Assembly: GCA_964611035.1 (NCBI GenBank)
Contig: CAZSWT010000008.1
Location: forward strand, 9,549-73,548
Source: B33-G16 sp964611035
Lineage (GTDB): Bacteria; Desulfobacterota; DSM-4660; Desulfatiglandales; B25-G16
Reading direction: 5' to 3'
Length of the DNA: 64,000 nt
The translations under genes and the position numbers were made by a program. How positions within the stretch are numbered: the first letter of the stretch is position 1; each line of letters opens with the position of its first letter. Positions 42,107 through 50,248 of this stretch are shown one piece after another. Under the pieces are notes generated by a model, which was not told where the DNA came from, ran no database searches, and saw only the letters and a program-made list of their open reading frames with translations.

Positions 42107-42532
42107 ATGGAGATTGAAGGATTCAATTTTCCCGAAGGGCTTTACTACGAAAAGAACCACTTTTGGGGTCGGGTCGAGGATGATCTCATAGTCATGGGAA
42201 TGAATGATTATGCTCAACTCATGTCTGGTGAGATCGTGTATATCGGTCTACCCCCACTAGGCAAAAAACTCAAACAAGGAAAGAATTTCACCAAAATGGA
42301 ATCGGGTAAGTGGCTGGGAAAGGTCTATGCTGTTGTTAGTGGAGAATTGGTGGAAGTAAACGAGGAGTTGGAAGAGAACGCCAAACTTATCAACGACGAT
42401 CCATTTGGAAAGGGATGGATGTTCAAAATCAAGCCCGATAACCTGGATGAGCTCGACAATCTGATGACCGATCCCGATGAGATAGGAGAGTGGATAAGGG
42501 GAGAGATTGTTGAGCACGGAGTTGCTTCTTAA
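42107..42532 (+). CDS. GcvH-like lipoyl carrier protein
   Basis: A 141-residue GcvH-fold protein. ATG 42107 has TGGAGG 7 nt upstream. The lipoyl-lysine motif is ESGKWLGKVYAVVSGELVEV with K68, where GcvH has ES-K(A/S) followed by SPVSGEVVEVN; GKGWMFKIKP is the GcvH C-terminal block. No GcvP or GcvT is present, and the gene is flanked by HdrD-like genes, as for the lipoate-binding proteins (LbpA) of sHdr systems. It probably carries a lipoyl dithiol/disulfide for the CCG proteins. The lipoate ligase at 44728 likely modifies it. Confidence 0.82.
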   Translation: MEIEGFNFPEGLYYEKNHFWGRVEDDLIVMGMNDYAQLMSGEIVYIGLPPLGKKLKQGKNFTKMESGKWLGKVYAVVSGELVEVNEELEENAKLINDDPFGKGWMFKIKPDNLDELDNLMTDPDEIGEWIRGEIVEHGVAS

Positions 42533-43722
42533 TGCCCATAGACATCTCTAAACTATCTTCCAGACACTTACTTGAGATTGATGCATGCACTCGATGCGGA
42601 GAATGCCTGAATTCCTGCCCTGTATATGCAGAGTTAGAGGATGAGGAAATTAACCCCAGGGGTAAGATCCAGACCTTAAAGAGGTTTATAAGAAACCAAT
42701 ATGGATTATGGGCACGTATCTTCGGCCCCAGAAAGCTGAATGAAGACACCTTAAAAACCTTTTCTGAGAAGGCATTCCGATGTACACTGTGTGCGGCATG
42801 TAATGTAGCCTGCCCTGTATCAATAAACCTAAAAGATTTATCAGTGGCCATGAGGGAGACTCTGGTTGAACTAGGGCATTACCCAAAGACCTTGGAAAAT
42901 CTTAAAAAAAATCTGCTTTCAGATCACAATATCTCCGCTGATGAAAATGAAGAGAGGGCAGAATGGATAGAGGATCTTGAGGAGATTCCAGAACACAGAT
43001 ACCAGAAAGATAAGGCTGAAATAGTTTATTTTGTTGGCTGTGTGGCTTCCTACTTCCCCATGGTACAGAAGATACCCCAAAATTTTGTTCAAATTTTGGA
43101 TAAAGGTGGCGTGGACTTTACGATCTTAGCAGGAGAGGAATGGTGCTGTGGCTTTCCCCTTATTGGTGCGGGGATGTCCAAAGAGCTTGAAAAGCTTAAG
43201 GCACATAATTTAGATAAAATACAGGAAGTTGGGGCAAAAAGAGTGGTATTTTCCTGCCCTTCTTGTTATCGGACCTGGAATGAGTTTTATGATACCGATG
43301 TGGAACTGCTTCACTCCAGCCATCTGCTGGAACAACTCATCAAAGAAAAAAAAATTCCCTTGAAGGAATTAGATCTCACGGTTACATATCATGATCCCTG
43401 TGATCTGGGTAGGAATAGTGGTGTGTATGAGCCTCCACGGGAGGTTTTGAGGATGATTCCAGGTCTAAAGCTTGTTGAGCTTGCACACAATAGAGAAAAA
43501 GCTATCTGTTGTGGGGGAGGCGGAAATCTTGAGATGGTAGACCCAGAGCTTTCTGCAGCAATTGCCCAGAAAAAAATAGACGAAATACAAAATACAGGGG
43601 CTGATATAGTTGTTACCGCCTGCCAGCAATGTATAAGGACTATTAGTACCAGGGCGCGGAAGCAGGGGATAAAGCTCAAGGTTATGGATTTGACGGAAAT
43701 CGTTATGATGGCCATGAAATAG
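42532..43722 (+). CDS. CCG-domain iron-sulfur oxidoreductase (HdrD/GlcF-like)
   Basis: A 396-residue protein overlapping the lipoyl-carrier stop by one base (TAATG). [4Fe-4S] motifs CTRCGECLNSCP and CTLCAACNVACP; CCG domains CVASYF(…)EWCCGFPL(…)CPSCYRTW and HDPCDLGRNSG(…)ICCGGGGN(…)CQQCIRT. From about residue 160 it is nearly the same as GlcF (23912-25054), while the N-terminal 150 residues differ and resemble HdrD/DsrK-type domains. It precedes a cytochrome b gene, an HdrDE-like pairing for electron flow to or from the quinone pool. Confidence 0.85.
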   Translation: MPIDISKLSSRHLLEIDACTRCGECLNSCPVYAELEDEEINPRGKIQTLKRFIRNQYGLWARIFGPRKLNEDTLKTFSEKAFRCTLCAACNVACPVSINLKDLSVAMRETLVELGHYPKTLENLKKNLLSDHNISADENEERAEWIEDLEEIPEHRYQKDKAEIVYFVGCVASYFPMVQKIPQNFVQILDKGGVDFTILAGEEWCCGFPLIGAGMSKELEKLKAHNLDKIQEVGAKRVVFSCPSCYRTWNEFYDTDVELLHSSHLLEQLIKEKKIPLKELDLTVTYHDPCDLGRNSGVYEPPREVLRMIPGLKLVELAHNREKAICCGGGGNLEMVDPELSAAIAQKKIDEIQNTGADIVVTACQQCIRTISTRARKQGIKLKVMDLTEIVMMAMK

Positions 43723-43855
43723 GCCTTGGGAAATGGCTGAAAGATGGCTCTGGTTATACATGAAATATCAGCTGATCAACTTACATGAATGCATTTCCTG
43801 ACGCTGGATATGAGAGTTAATCACTTATTATAGCTATATCAATCAGAAAATCTTT

Positions 43856-44701
43856 ATGGAAAAAACTATTATAACTTATTCCTTTTTTATCCTTACTGTC
43901 CTTATTTTTCTATGGGGGCTATGGTTTCGGATGAGTATTTATCTTCAGGGCACCATAGAGGGTGCAGAGGAGGGTGCGGGTAAATGGGAAAAATTCATTT
44001 TACTATTTAGGAGGGCCTGGAAAACCTTCTGGGGGAATCCCTTCTGGTATATCAAGGTAACTTTTATGGATGTCATCTTCCATAAAAAATTACTGGGTCA
44101 ATCCTTTTATAGGTGGCTCGCTCACACATTAATCGTTTGGGGTATCATTGTTATTGTAGCAGTTCATATCATTAAACTATTTGGAACCTTTTGCCTGGCA
44201 GGCCTGAGCCGGGAAATACCATTGTTCTCATTTGCCTATGTCTTTGAGACGGGTACTTTCTGTCACTCCCTAGAATTTCTTCTATCAACTTTTGGAGTCA
44301 TTACCTTAATTGGTTGTCTTTTGTCCATTATTCGCCGCTTTTTCCTAAGGCCCAACCAGCTTTTGACAGAAGAAGAAGACATTATATCTATTTTCTTTAT
44401 TTTCTTTTTAGTGATATCTGGCTTTATTGCTCAGGGCTTACTCATAGCCACCCCAGATATTGTTTCAGCACATGATTATATGGGTGCATTCACTGAAAAC
44501 TGGGTTAATTCCTGGATGGGTATTCAGAGCAGCCTCTTGAATAAAATCACCATAATAGAAACACTACGCTCAAGGCCTGAAGTATTCTGGTATGTCCACA
44601 TGATTCCAGGACTTATCTGGTTTATCTATCTGCCTCATAGTAAACTCCTACATATCTTTACCTCATCAGTAACAGTAATTGCCAATAAGGTAAAAGAATA
44701 A
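43856..44701 (+). CDS. Membrane cytochrome b (NarI/HdrE/DsrM-like)
   Basis: A 281-residue integral membrane protein with about five helices. His residues placed to bind two b hemes: RWLAHTLIVWG, VHIIKLFG, FCHSLEF, WYVHMIPGL, and the C-terminal LPHSKLLHIFTS typical of NarI/HdrE-type subunits. No clear SD. It follows the HdrD-like gene by 133 bases and probably links it to menaquinone. Confidence 0.82.
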   Translation: MEKTIITYSFFILTVLIFLWGLWFRMSIYLQGTIEGAEEGAGKWEKFILLFRRAWKTFWGNPFWYIKVTFMDVIFHKKLLGQSFYRWLAHTLIVWGIIVIVAVHIIKLFGTFCLAGLSREIPLFSFAYVFETGTFCHSLEFLLSTFGVITLIGCLLSIIRRFFLRPNQLLTEEEDIISIFFIFFLVISGFIAQGLLIATPDIVSAHDYMGAFTENWVNSWMGIQSSLLNKITIIETLRSRPEVFWYVHMIPGLIWFIYLPHSKLLHIFTSSVTVIANKVKE

Positions 44702-44727
44702 TACTAAAACTTAAAAGAGAGGATATT

Positions 44728-45780
44728 ATGTATCTATTTGATCTTGGTGATATGCCGTGGGAGCAATCTATGCTGATTTTTCACGCCCTTGCAAGATTGG
44801 GAGTAGAGGGAATTGATATAGTATCACCAAAAACCCCGTTCGTAAGTATTGGTTACTTTCAGGATGCAAAACAGGAAGTAGACCTTGAATATTGCAAAAA
44901 AGAGCATCTTCCAGTTTTCAGGAGAGAAATAGGAGGTGGAACGGTCTATCTTGATAACAATCAGATCTTTTATCATATTATATGGAATAGGGACAATACC
45001 CATTTACCTAAAAAAATAAGCGAGATATACCAACATCTCGCAGCTCCTCCTATAGAGACCTACGGGGAATTCGGCATAAAGTCTGAATTCCGTGAAGTGA
45101 ACGATGTCATAACATCTGAAGGCCGGAAAATTGCAGGTCTTGGAGGTGGTGACATTGCAGACTCAATGGTTTTTGTAGGATCGGTCATTTTAGATTTCGA
45201 CTACGATAAAATGGTTAAAGCCATAAAGGTGCCTGATGAAAAGTTCCGCGACAAGATATTTAAAACAATGAAGGAGAATGTTACCAGCATGAAACGAGAG
45301 CTGGGAATTATTCCGCCTCGGGAAGAGATTATAAGGGTTTTGAAGGAAAAGTACGAGAAGGCATTGGGAAAGCTTGAGCATGTGAATTTAAATGACGAGA
45401 TTATACGCAAGGTTACAGAACTTGCAGCATGGTTTAATTCTCCGGAGTTTATTTTTAAAAAAACTCCACACATTCCAAAAGGAGTAAAGATCAAGGAAGG
45501 TATAGAGATACTCTATGGGATATACAAGGCTAAGGGCGGCCTTATAAGAACCGCACAGGAGGTACAGAAAACGATAATCAAAGATATAGGCATCTCTGGT
45601 GACTTCACGTTTTATCCTAAAAAGCAGATTTTCAATCTCGAAGATACCATAAAGGAAACAAAGAGAGAAGAAAAGGAAATAATGCCAAAAATAGAAGAGT
45701 TCTATGAAAAACAAAAGGTAGAGGCCCCTGGTGTAGAGCCTGAAGACGTTACTCAGGCAATTCTTGGGGCACGAAACTAA
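44728..45780 (+). CDS. Lipoate-protein ligase A-like
   Basis: A 350-residue BPL/LplA-fold ligase that would activate lipoate and attach it to a lysine. FRREIGGGTVYLDNNQIFY matches the LplA signature RRxSGGGAVYHD, and GRKIAGLGGGDIADSM the lysine/loop region. A C-terminal accessory domain (about 250-350) ends in a charged helix. SD AGAGAGGA. It lies in the same operon as the lipoyl carrier at 42107, so that carrier is its probable target. It converges with the methyltransferase gene with a 4-base overlap. Confidence 0.88.
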   Translation: MYLFDLGDMPWEQSMLIFHALARLGVEGIDIVSPKTPFVSIGYFQDAKQEVDLEYCKKEHLPVFRREIGGGTVYLDNNQIFYHIIWNRDNTHLPKKISEIYQHLAAPPIETYGEFGIKSEFREVNDVITSEGRKIAGLGGGDIADSMVFVGSVILDFDYDKMVKAIKVPDEKFRDKIFKTMKENVTSMKRELGIIPPREEIIRVLKEKYEKALGKLEHVNLNDEIIRKVTELAAWFNSPEFIFKKTPHIPKGVKIKEGIEILYGIYKAKGGLIRTAQEVQKTIIKDIGISGDFTFYPKKQIFNLEDTIKETKREEKEIMPKIEEFYEKQKVEAPGVEPEDVTQAILGARN

Positions 45781-46460
45781 TTCGGCTTTTCCCAGCGAGA
45801 AGCCAAGAAGGCTCCCGTGTTCAAGCCCTTCAATTTACCTTGCAACTCAATCTTTTTTGCCTCTCCCGGGCTATCATCTTTTTGAAAATGTATTGCCGTC
45901 GTGACTATACCCTCAACAGGCATACTGTTCCTTATCTCATCTGGTGACCTGAAGATGGCCTTTTCAAATATGGGGCTTTGCCCCTTTTGGGCCCGAGCTT
46001 TTCTGCGGGCCGCCCAAGGGCTAAGGCTGTTCAGTGTGGCCACCACAAGGCACCCTCCCTGCTTGGTCACGCGGAATAATTCTTTGAGAGCTCCTCTTGC
46101 ATCCTTGATGAACTCAAGTGCGGTCACAGAAATCACCTTGTCAAAGGCATAGTCGGCAAATGGTAGGTTCATCATATTGCCTATGACCTTATAAAAAAGA
46201 TATCCCTTGGCCTTCTGTCCTGCCCGCATGAGCATGGAAAGGGATGTATCAAGCCCAACAACACGCGCTCCCAAGGCAAGGATATCAAGAGTGAAAACCC
46301 CTGTACCGCAACCCGCATCCAATATCCTCTCTTCATTCCTGGGCCTCAATAGCTCTATGATAACCTCTCTCTCATACTCTTTTATCAGTCTCCCGATAGG
46401 GGTTGTGAACCACTGGTCGTACCTCTCCGGCCATTCATCGAAAAGCCTTGCCTTGGTCAT
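45777..46460 (-). CDS. Class I SAM-dependent methyltransferase
   Basis: A 227-residue methyltransferase of the UbiE/BioC-like class. ILDAGCGTGVFTLDI (SAM motif I), VVGLDTSLSMLM (motif II), and FDKVISVTALEFIKD are clear. ATG 46460 is preferred (GGAAG 5 nt upstream) over a GTG 13 codons earlier without SD. The N-terminal FDEWPERYDQWFTTP is a common feature of small-molecule methyltransferases of unknown substrate. Confidence 0.85.
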   Translation of the reverse strand: MTKARLFDEWPERYDQWFTTPIGRLIKEYEREVIIELLRPRNEERILDAGCGTGVFTLDILALGARVVGLDTSLSMLMRAGQKAKGYLFYKVIGNMMNLPFADYAFDKVISVTALEFIKDARGALKELFRVTKQGGCLVVATLNSLSPWAARRKARAQKGQSPIFEKAIFRSPDEIRNSMPVEGIVTTAIHFQKDDSPGEAKKIELQGKLKGLNTGAFLASRWEKPN

Positions 46461-46589
46461 AGTATCTTCCGCCCCAAGTATCAAATCTAAACAGCTCACT
46501 CTGGCTAAGGATAAAAAACCGTCACATCGTTATTAATACGTCCGATTTATTGGTATTATTTCGCACCCGTTTGGCAGCATGGTTCCAGA

Positions 46590-46665
46590 CGTTTTTGGAT
46601 ATTGTATCTTTATCTCTTCTATCACCTACATTTAGATCAATAGTAATCCTTTTAGCTCTCTTTAC
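46590..46665 (-). pseudogene. C-terminal remnant of an MTH1187-family gene
   Basis: Just after the ppsA stop, the reverse strand encodes AKRITIDLNVGDRRDKDTI, closely matching GAKRVVIDLKVDDRRDKDAT of the intact gene at 23527-23814. The sequence before it belongs to ppsA, so the N-terminal two-thirds is missing. Confidence 0.6.
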
Positions 46666-46666
46666 T

Positions 46667-49099
46667 CTATGCCTGTTGCATCCTTTCCCCCATCTCCTCC
46701 TCTTTTTTAGCAATGGCAAGTCGTGTTTTCACCACTGTATCAGGGATAAGACTGATTGAGTCAATGCCACATTCCACAAGAAAGGTTGCAAATTCTGGGA
46801 AATCACTGGGTGCCTGACCACAGATCCCTATCTTTCTTCCCCTTTTTTTTGCCACATCAATGACCTGCTTGACCATGGTCTTGACCGCATCGTTTCTTTC
46901 ATCAAATATGTGGCTTACCAGGTCACTGTCTCTGTCAAGGCCCAGGGTTAACTGGGTGAGGTCATTTGAACCAATAGAGAATCCATCAAAGATATCTGCG
47001 AAGCTCTCTGCAGAGATAACATTACTTGGGATCTCACACATCACATAGATCTCTAAGCCATTGTCACCCTGTATAAGGCCAAACTCCCTCATGGTATCAA
47101 TGACCTTTTTTCCCTCTTCAGGGGTTCTGCAAAAGGGAACCATCACCTTGATATTAGTCAGTCCCATTTCATCTCTGGCCTTGAGGATTGCTTTACACTC
47201 CAGGCCAAAGGCCTCTTTAAACCGCTCATCATAATATCTAGAGGCACCTCTCCATCCTATCATGGGATTGCTCTCGACTGGTTCATAGAGGTGTCCTCCA
47301 ACGAGATTGGCATACTCATTGGTCTTAAAGTCAGACAGTCTCACAATCACATCATTGGGATAAAAGCCTGCTGCAATCCTGCCAATGCCACGGGCCAGTT
47401 TATTGATAAAGAATGCCTTTTTGTCACCCGGGTGCGCTGCAGTCATCTCATTGATCCTTTTCACAATCTCTTTTACTTCAGGGTCATTGCTTTTTTTAAG
47501 CTCATTGTAGTGGATAAGGGCAAGGGGATGGATCCCTATATGGGAGTTTATGATAAACTCTTCCCGTGCAAGCCCAACCCCATCATTTGGTATCTGTCCA
47601 TCCTTAAAGGCATTCTCAGGCATACCCACATTCATCATGATCTTTGTCTTTGTGGGAGGAATAGTGTCCAGGTCAAGGGTATCAATCTCAAATTCAAGCA
47701 GTCCCTCATAGACATAGCCGGTCTCTCCCTGGGCACATGAGACAGTAATGGGTTGCCCGTTTGCAATTTGCTCTGTCGCATCCTCGGTTCCAATCACACA
47801 GGGGATACCAAGTTCTCTCGAGATGATTGCAGCATGGCAGGTACGGCCTCCCTTGTTGGTGACAATGGCAGTGGCTATCTTCATGATAGGTTCCCAGTCA
47901 GGATCGGTCATGGTGGTTACCAGTACCTCACCTTCCCGAAACTCACCAATATGGGCGCTATCTTCTATGATATGGGCCAGGCCTTTTCCGATCTTGGTTC
48001 CCACTGCCTGGCCTGTGATAATCACAGGGGCGGTGTCTTTGAGCACATAGGTTTCGATGGTCTTTGTTTTCTGCTGGGAGTGTACGGTCTCAGGACGTGC
48101 CTGTACAATAAAGAGCTCACCTTTATCTCCATCCTTTGCCCATTCAATGTCCATGGGTTTTTCGTAGTGATCTTCTATGGTACATGCCCATTGTGCAAGG
48201 GTAAGGATCTCATCATCGGTGAGGGTAAAGCCTTCCCTCTCTTTCTTTGTGGTTGCAATATTTTCTACTGGTTTGTCCTGGTTATCTGTATAGATCATCT
48301 TTACCTCTTTGCTCCCTACTCGTTTTCCTATGATCGGCCGTTTTCCTTCTCTAAGGGTTGGTTTAAACACATAGTATTCATCAGGGTTCACTGCACCCTG
48401 TACTACGTTTTCTCCCAGCCCATAGGAGGCGGTGATAAACACGGCATCTTGAAAGCCTGTCTCTGTATCAATAGAGAATATAACACCGGCAGATGCCTGA
48501 TCGCTTCTTATCATCTTCTGTATTGCAATCGAGAGATACACATCAAACTGGCCAAAGCCCTTATCGTGTCTATAGGATATAGCGCGGTTGGTAAACAGGG
48601 AGGCAAAGCATCGCTTGCATGCATCAATAAGGGGGTCTTCTCCCTGAATATTCAGGAAGGTCTCCTGTTGTCCTGCAAAGGATGCATCAGGAAGATCCTC
48701 TGCGGTTGCAGAGGATCGTACTGCTACATCCACTCCTTTTCTATAGTCCTTCTCCATTGTATGGTAGCCATCTATTATTGCCTGGGTAAGATCAGGGGGG
48801 AAGTCGGTATTTCTTATTATAGCGCGTACTCTCTGGCCTCGTTCCTTAAGGTTTTCCATATCATGGGTGTTCAGGCCAGCCAGGGCATCCTTAATTGCCT
48901 CTTCTATGTGGGCCTCTTTGATAAGGTAACGGTAGGCATAGGCAGTGATGGCAAATCCGCCTGGGATATTGACGCCTTTAGAGGTAAGTTTTTGATACAT
49001 CTCTCCCAGGGATGCGTTCTTGCCACCTACAAGGGGGACATCTCCTATGCTGATCTCATTAAACCAGAGGATGAGCTTTTTGTCTCTTGTTGATGTCAT
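46667..49099 (-). CDS. ppsA: Phosphoenolpyruvate synthase
   Basis: An 810-residue PEP synthase (pyruvate, water dikinase). ATG 49099 has AAAGGAGAG 6 nt upstream. N-terminal ATP-grasp/pyruvate domain (VGGKNASLGEM, VRSSATAEDLPDASFAGQQET split as VRSSATAEDLP and ASFAGQQET), the phosphohistidine region GGRTCHAAIISRELGIPCVIG with catalytic His, and the PEP-binding C-terminal barrel with GSNDLTQL and ICGQAPSD (catalytic Cys). It converts pyruvate and ATP to PEP, AMP and Pi for gluconeogenesis, consistent with growth on pyruvate- or acetyl-CoA-yielding substrates. Confidence 0.95.
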   Translation of the reverse strand: MTSTRDKKLILWFNEISIGDVPLVGGKNASLGEMYQKLTSKGVNIPGGFAITAYAYRYLIKEAHIEEAIKDALAGLNTHDMENLKERGQRVRAIIRNTDFPPDLTQAIIDGYHTMEKDYRKGVDVAVRSSATAEDLPDASFAGQQETFLNIQGEDPLIDACKRCFASLFTNRAISYRHDKGFGQFDVYLSIAIQKMIRSDQASAGVIFSIDTETGFQDAVFITASYGLGENVVQGAVNPDEYYVFKPTLREGKRPIIGKRVGSKEVKMIYTDNQDKPVENIATTKKEREGFTLTDDEILTLAQWACTIEDHYEKPMDIEWAKDGDKGELFIVQARPETVHSQQKTKTIETYVLKDTAPVIITGQAVGTKIGKGLAHIIEDSAHIGEFREGEVLVTTMTDPDWEPIMKIATAIVTNKGGRTCHAAIISRELGIPCVIGTEDATEQIANGQPITVSCAQGETGYVYEGLLEFEIDTLDLDTIPPTKTKIMMNVGMPENAFKDGQIPNDGVGLAREEFIINSHIGIHPLALIHYNELKKSNDPEVKEIVKRINEMTAAHPGDKKAFFINKLARGIGRIAAGFYPNDVIVRLSDFKTNEYANLVGGHLYEPVESNPMIGWRGASRYYDERFKEAFGLECKAILKARDEMGLTNIKVMVPFCRTPEEGKKVIDTMREFGLIQGDNGLEIYVMCEIPSNVISAESFADIFDGFSIGSNDLTQLTLGLDRDSDLVSHIFDERNDAVKTMVKQVIDVAKKRGRKIGICGQAPSDFPEFATFLVECGIDSISLIPDTVVKTRLAIAKKEEEMGERMQQA

Positions 49100-49503
49100 A
49101 ACAGTCTCTCCTTTTATTACAGGATAGTATATAGGCATGCTGGATGGTTGTGTCTGTTTTTGTATAGCACCAAAAAGAAGATGTTGTCAATTTGGAAAAA
49201 GATGACATTTCTACCTTAGTTAAAAGCCATGACATATTTATAGGTAGCAGCTTTAAAAAATATCGACAAGAATAGCTTTTCTTTTAGGAGAACAGAAGAT
49301 CAATTAAAGAGGTTGGATAGAAATTAGGGGCTTCGCCACAATTGGAATACTGGCATAATGGCATTATACAAAAGTGGGTATAATTCCATATTGATAGCCG
49401 CCTGCCTCGCCTAAGCGAGAGCGATGGCAGGCAGGCATAAATCAAGTACTTCTAAAAGATTTATGATTTACATCAGTTGTAGAAATTCTAAAACGTTTAA
49501 TTA
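49100..49503. other. Intergenic region with a dispersed hairpin
   Basis: About 400 bases between ppsA and the nicotinate locus without a credible gene. A palindromic repeat at 49400-49436 is listed separately. The AT-rich stretch before 49139 presumably holds the ppsA promoter. Confidence 0.4.
49400..49436. repeat. GC-rich hairpin repeat
   Basis: GCCTGCC (49400-49406) pairs with GGCAGGC (49430-49436), with an inner TCGC/GCGA stem. It is more GC-rich than its surroundings and lies 68 bases past the end of the nicotinate locus; it may be a dispersed repeat that also acts as a transcription end. Confidence 0.5.
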
Positions 49504-50082
49504 TTACCGCAACCCATCTTCCTTTTTGGCATCTTCCTTTTTGAGACCGCCGATACGTGGCAAGGGCCTTCCAGAGTTTGTGACTACTAATACGATGAGG
49601 ATTTCATCCTCTCTGGGTGCGTCCTGGACGCTTATGGGCATAGCATCAAAGTGGCTCCTCACAAAGGCAGCATCCTTATAATGGGTAGGAATGTCAAGTT
49701 CTGCGCCTGGTCCACCCATCTTCGCTGCCGATGGTATGATCGCCTTACCGCCTCCAAGGGCCTCTCGAAAAGGAGCCCCCAGCTTCGGGTGCAGGATGGC
49801 ATGACCATGCTCAAGCTCACCATTCATACCAATGATTGCCCCCTTACCGTATCCTTCGCACTCCTCTTTTGCTATTCCGAGGGCTTCCCGTGCCATCGTG
49901 CCCAACATATCACCAAGCTTTACGCCATCCTCTGTAAGCTGGGTCAGGTCTTCCTGGTACTTGCCGGCAAAGGGGTTATTGATAACCACTATGGCAGCAG
50001 CCTTTTTAACTGGTTTGGGAAGATCTTTCCCCATCTCTTTTCTGGTCTCTTCCACAATGGTAACGATTTTTCTAATTTCCAT
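49504..50082 (-). CDS. DUF1185 (amino acid synthesis family) protein of unknown function
   Basis: A 192-residue protein with EIRKIVTIVEET at the N-terminus and the conserved blocks NPFAGKYQEDLT, IGMNGELEHGHAILHPKLG and DAMPISVQDAPR that define the DUF1185/AA_synth family. These proteins have a cyclase- or hydrolase-like fold but no established reaction. Strong SD AGGAGG. Last gene of the nicotinate locus, separated by 166 bases from enamidase, and so a candidate for an accessory hydrolytic or repair step in ring degradation. Confidence 0.8.
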   Translation of the reverse strand: MEIRKIVTIVEETRKEMGKDLPKPVKKAAAIVVINNPFAGKYQEDLTQLTEDGVKLGDMLGTMAREALGIAKEECEGYGKGAIIGMNGELEHGHAILHPKLGAPFREALGGGKAIIPSAAKMGGPGAELDIPTHYKDAAFVRSHFDAMPISVQDAPREDEILIVLVVTNSGRPLPRIGGLKKEDAKKEDGLR

Positions 50083-50248
50083 GTTTTCCTCCTATTCTTT
50101 GAATAGATAATATATGCAGTATTACTTGCCATTGCTCATTAGCCATTTACTAAATCCTTAACCTTAGTGGCACTGCCAGTGACAAGTGACTACTGACTAA
50201 TCACATTCACAATAATTAGTTTGCCCCTATTAATTTTCCTTATCCTAT

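Noticed and set aside
42107..45780. Glycine cleavage system with lipoate ligase
   Set aside because: Only an H-like protein is present, no GcvP or GcvT, and the lipoyl motif and neighbours fit a carrier for CCG proteins better.
47753..49093. Long plus-strand open frame of 446 codons opposite ppsA
   Set aside because: It is the complement of the strongly conserved PEP synthase gene, has no recognisable domain, and its Cys/Tyr/Phe-rich composition is that of a shadow frame.
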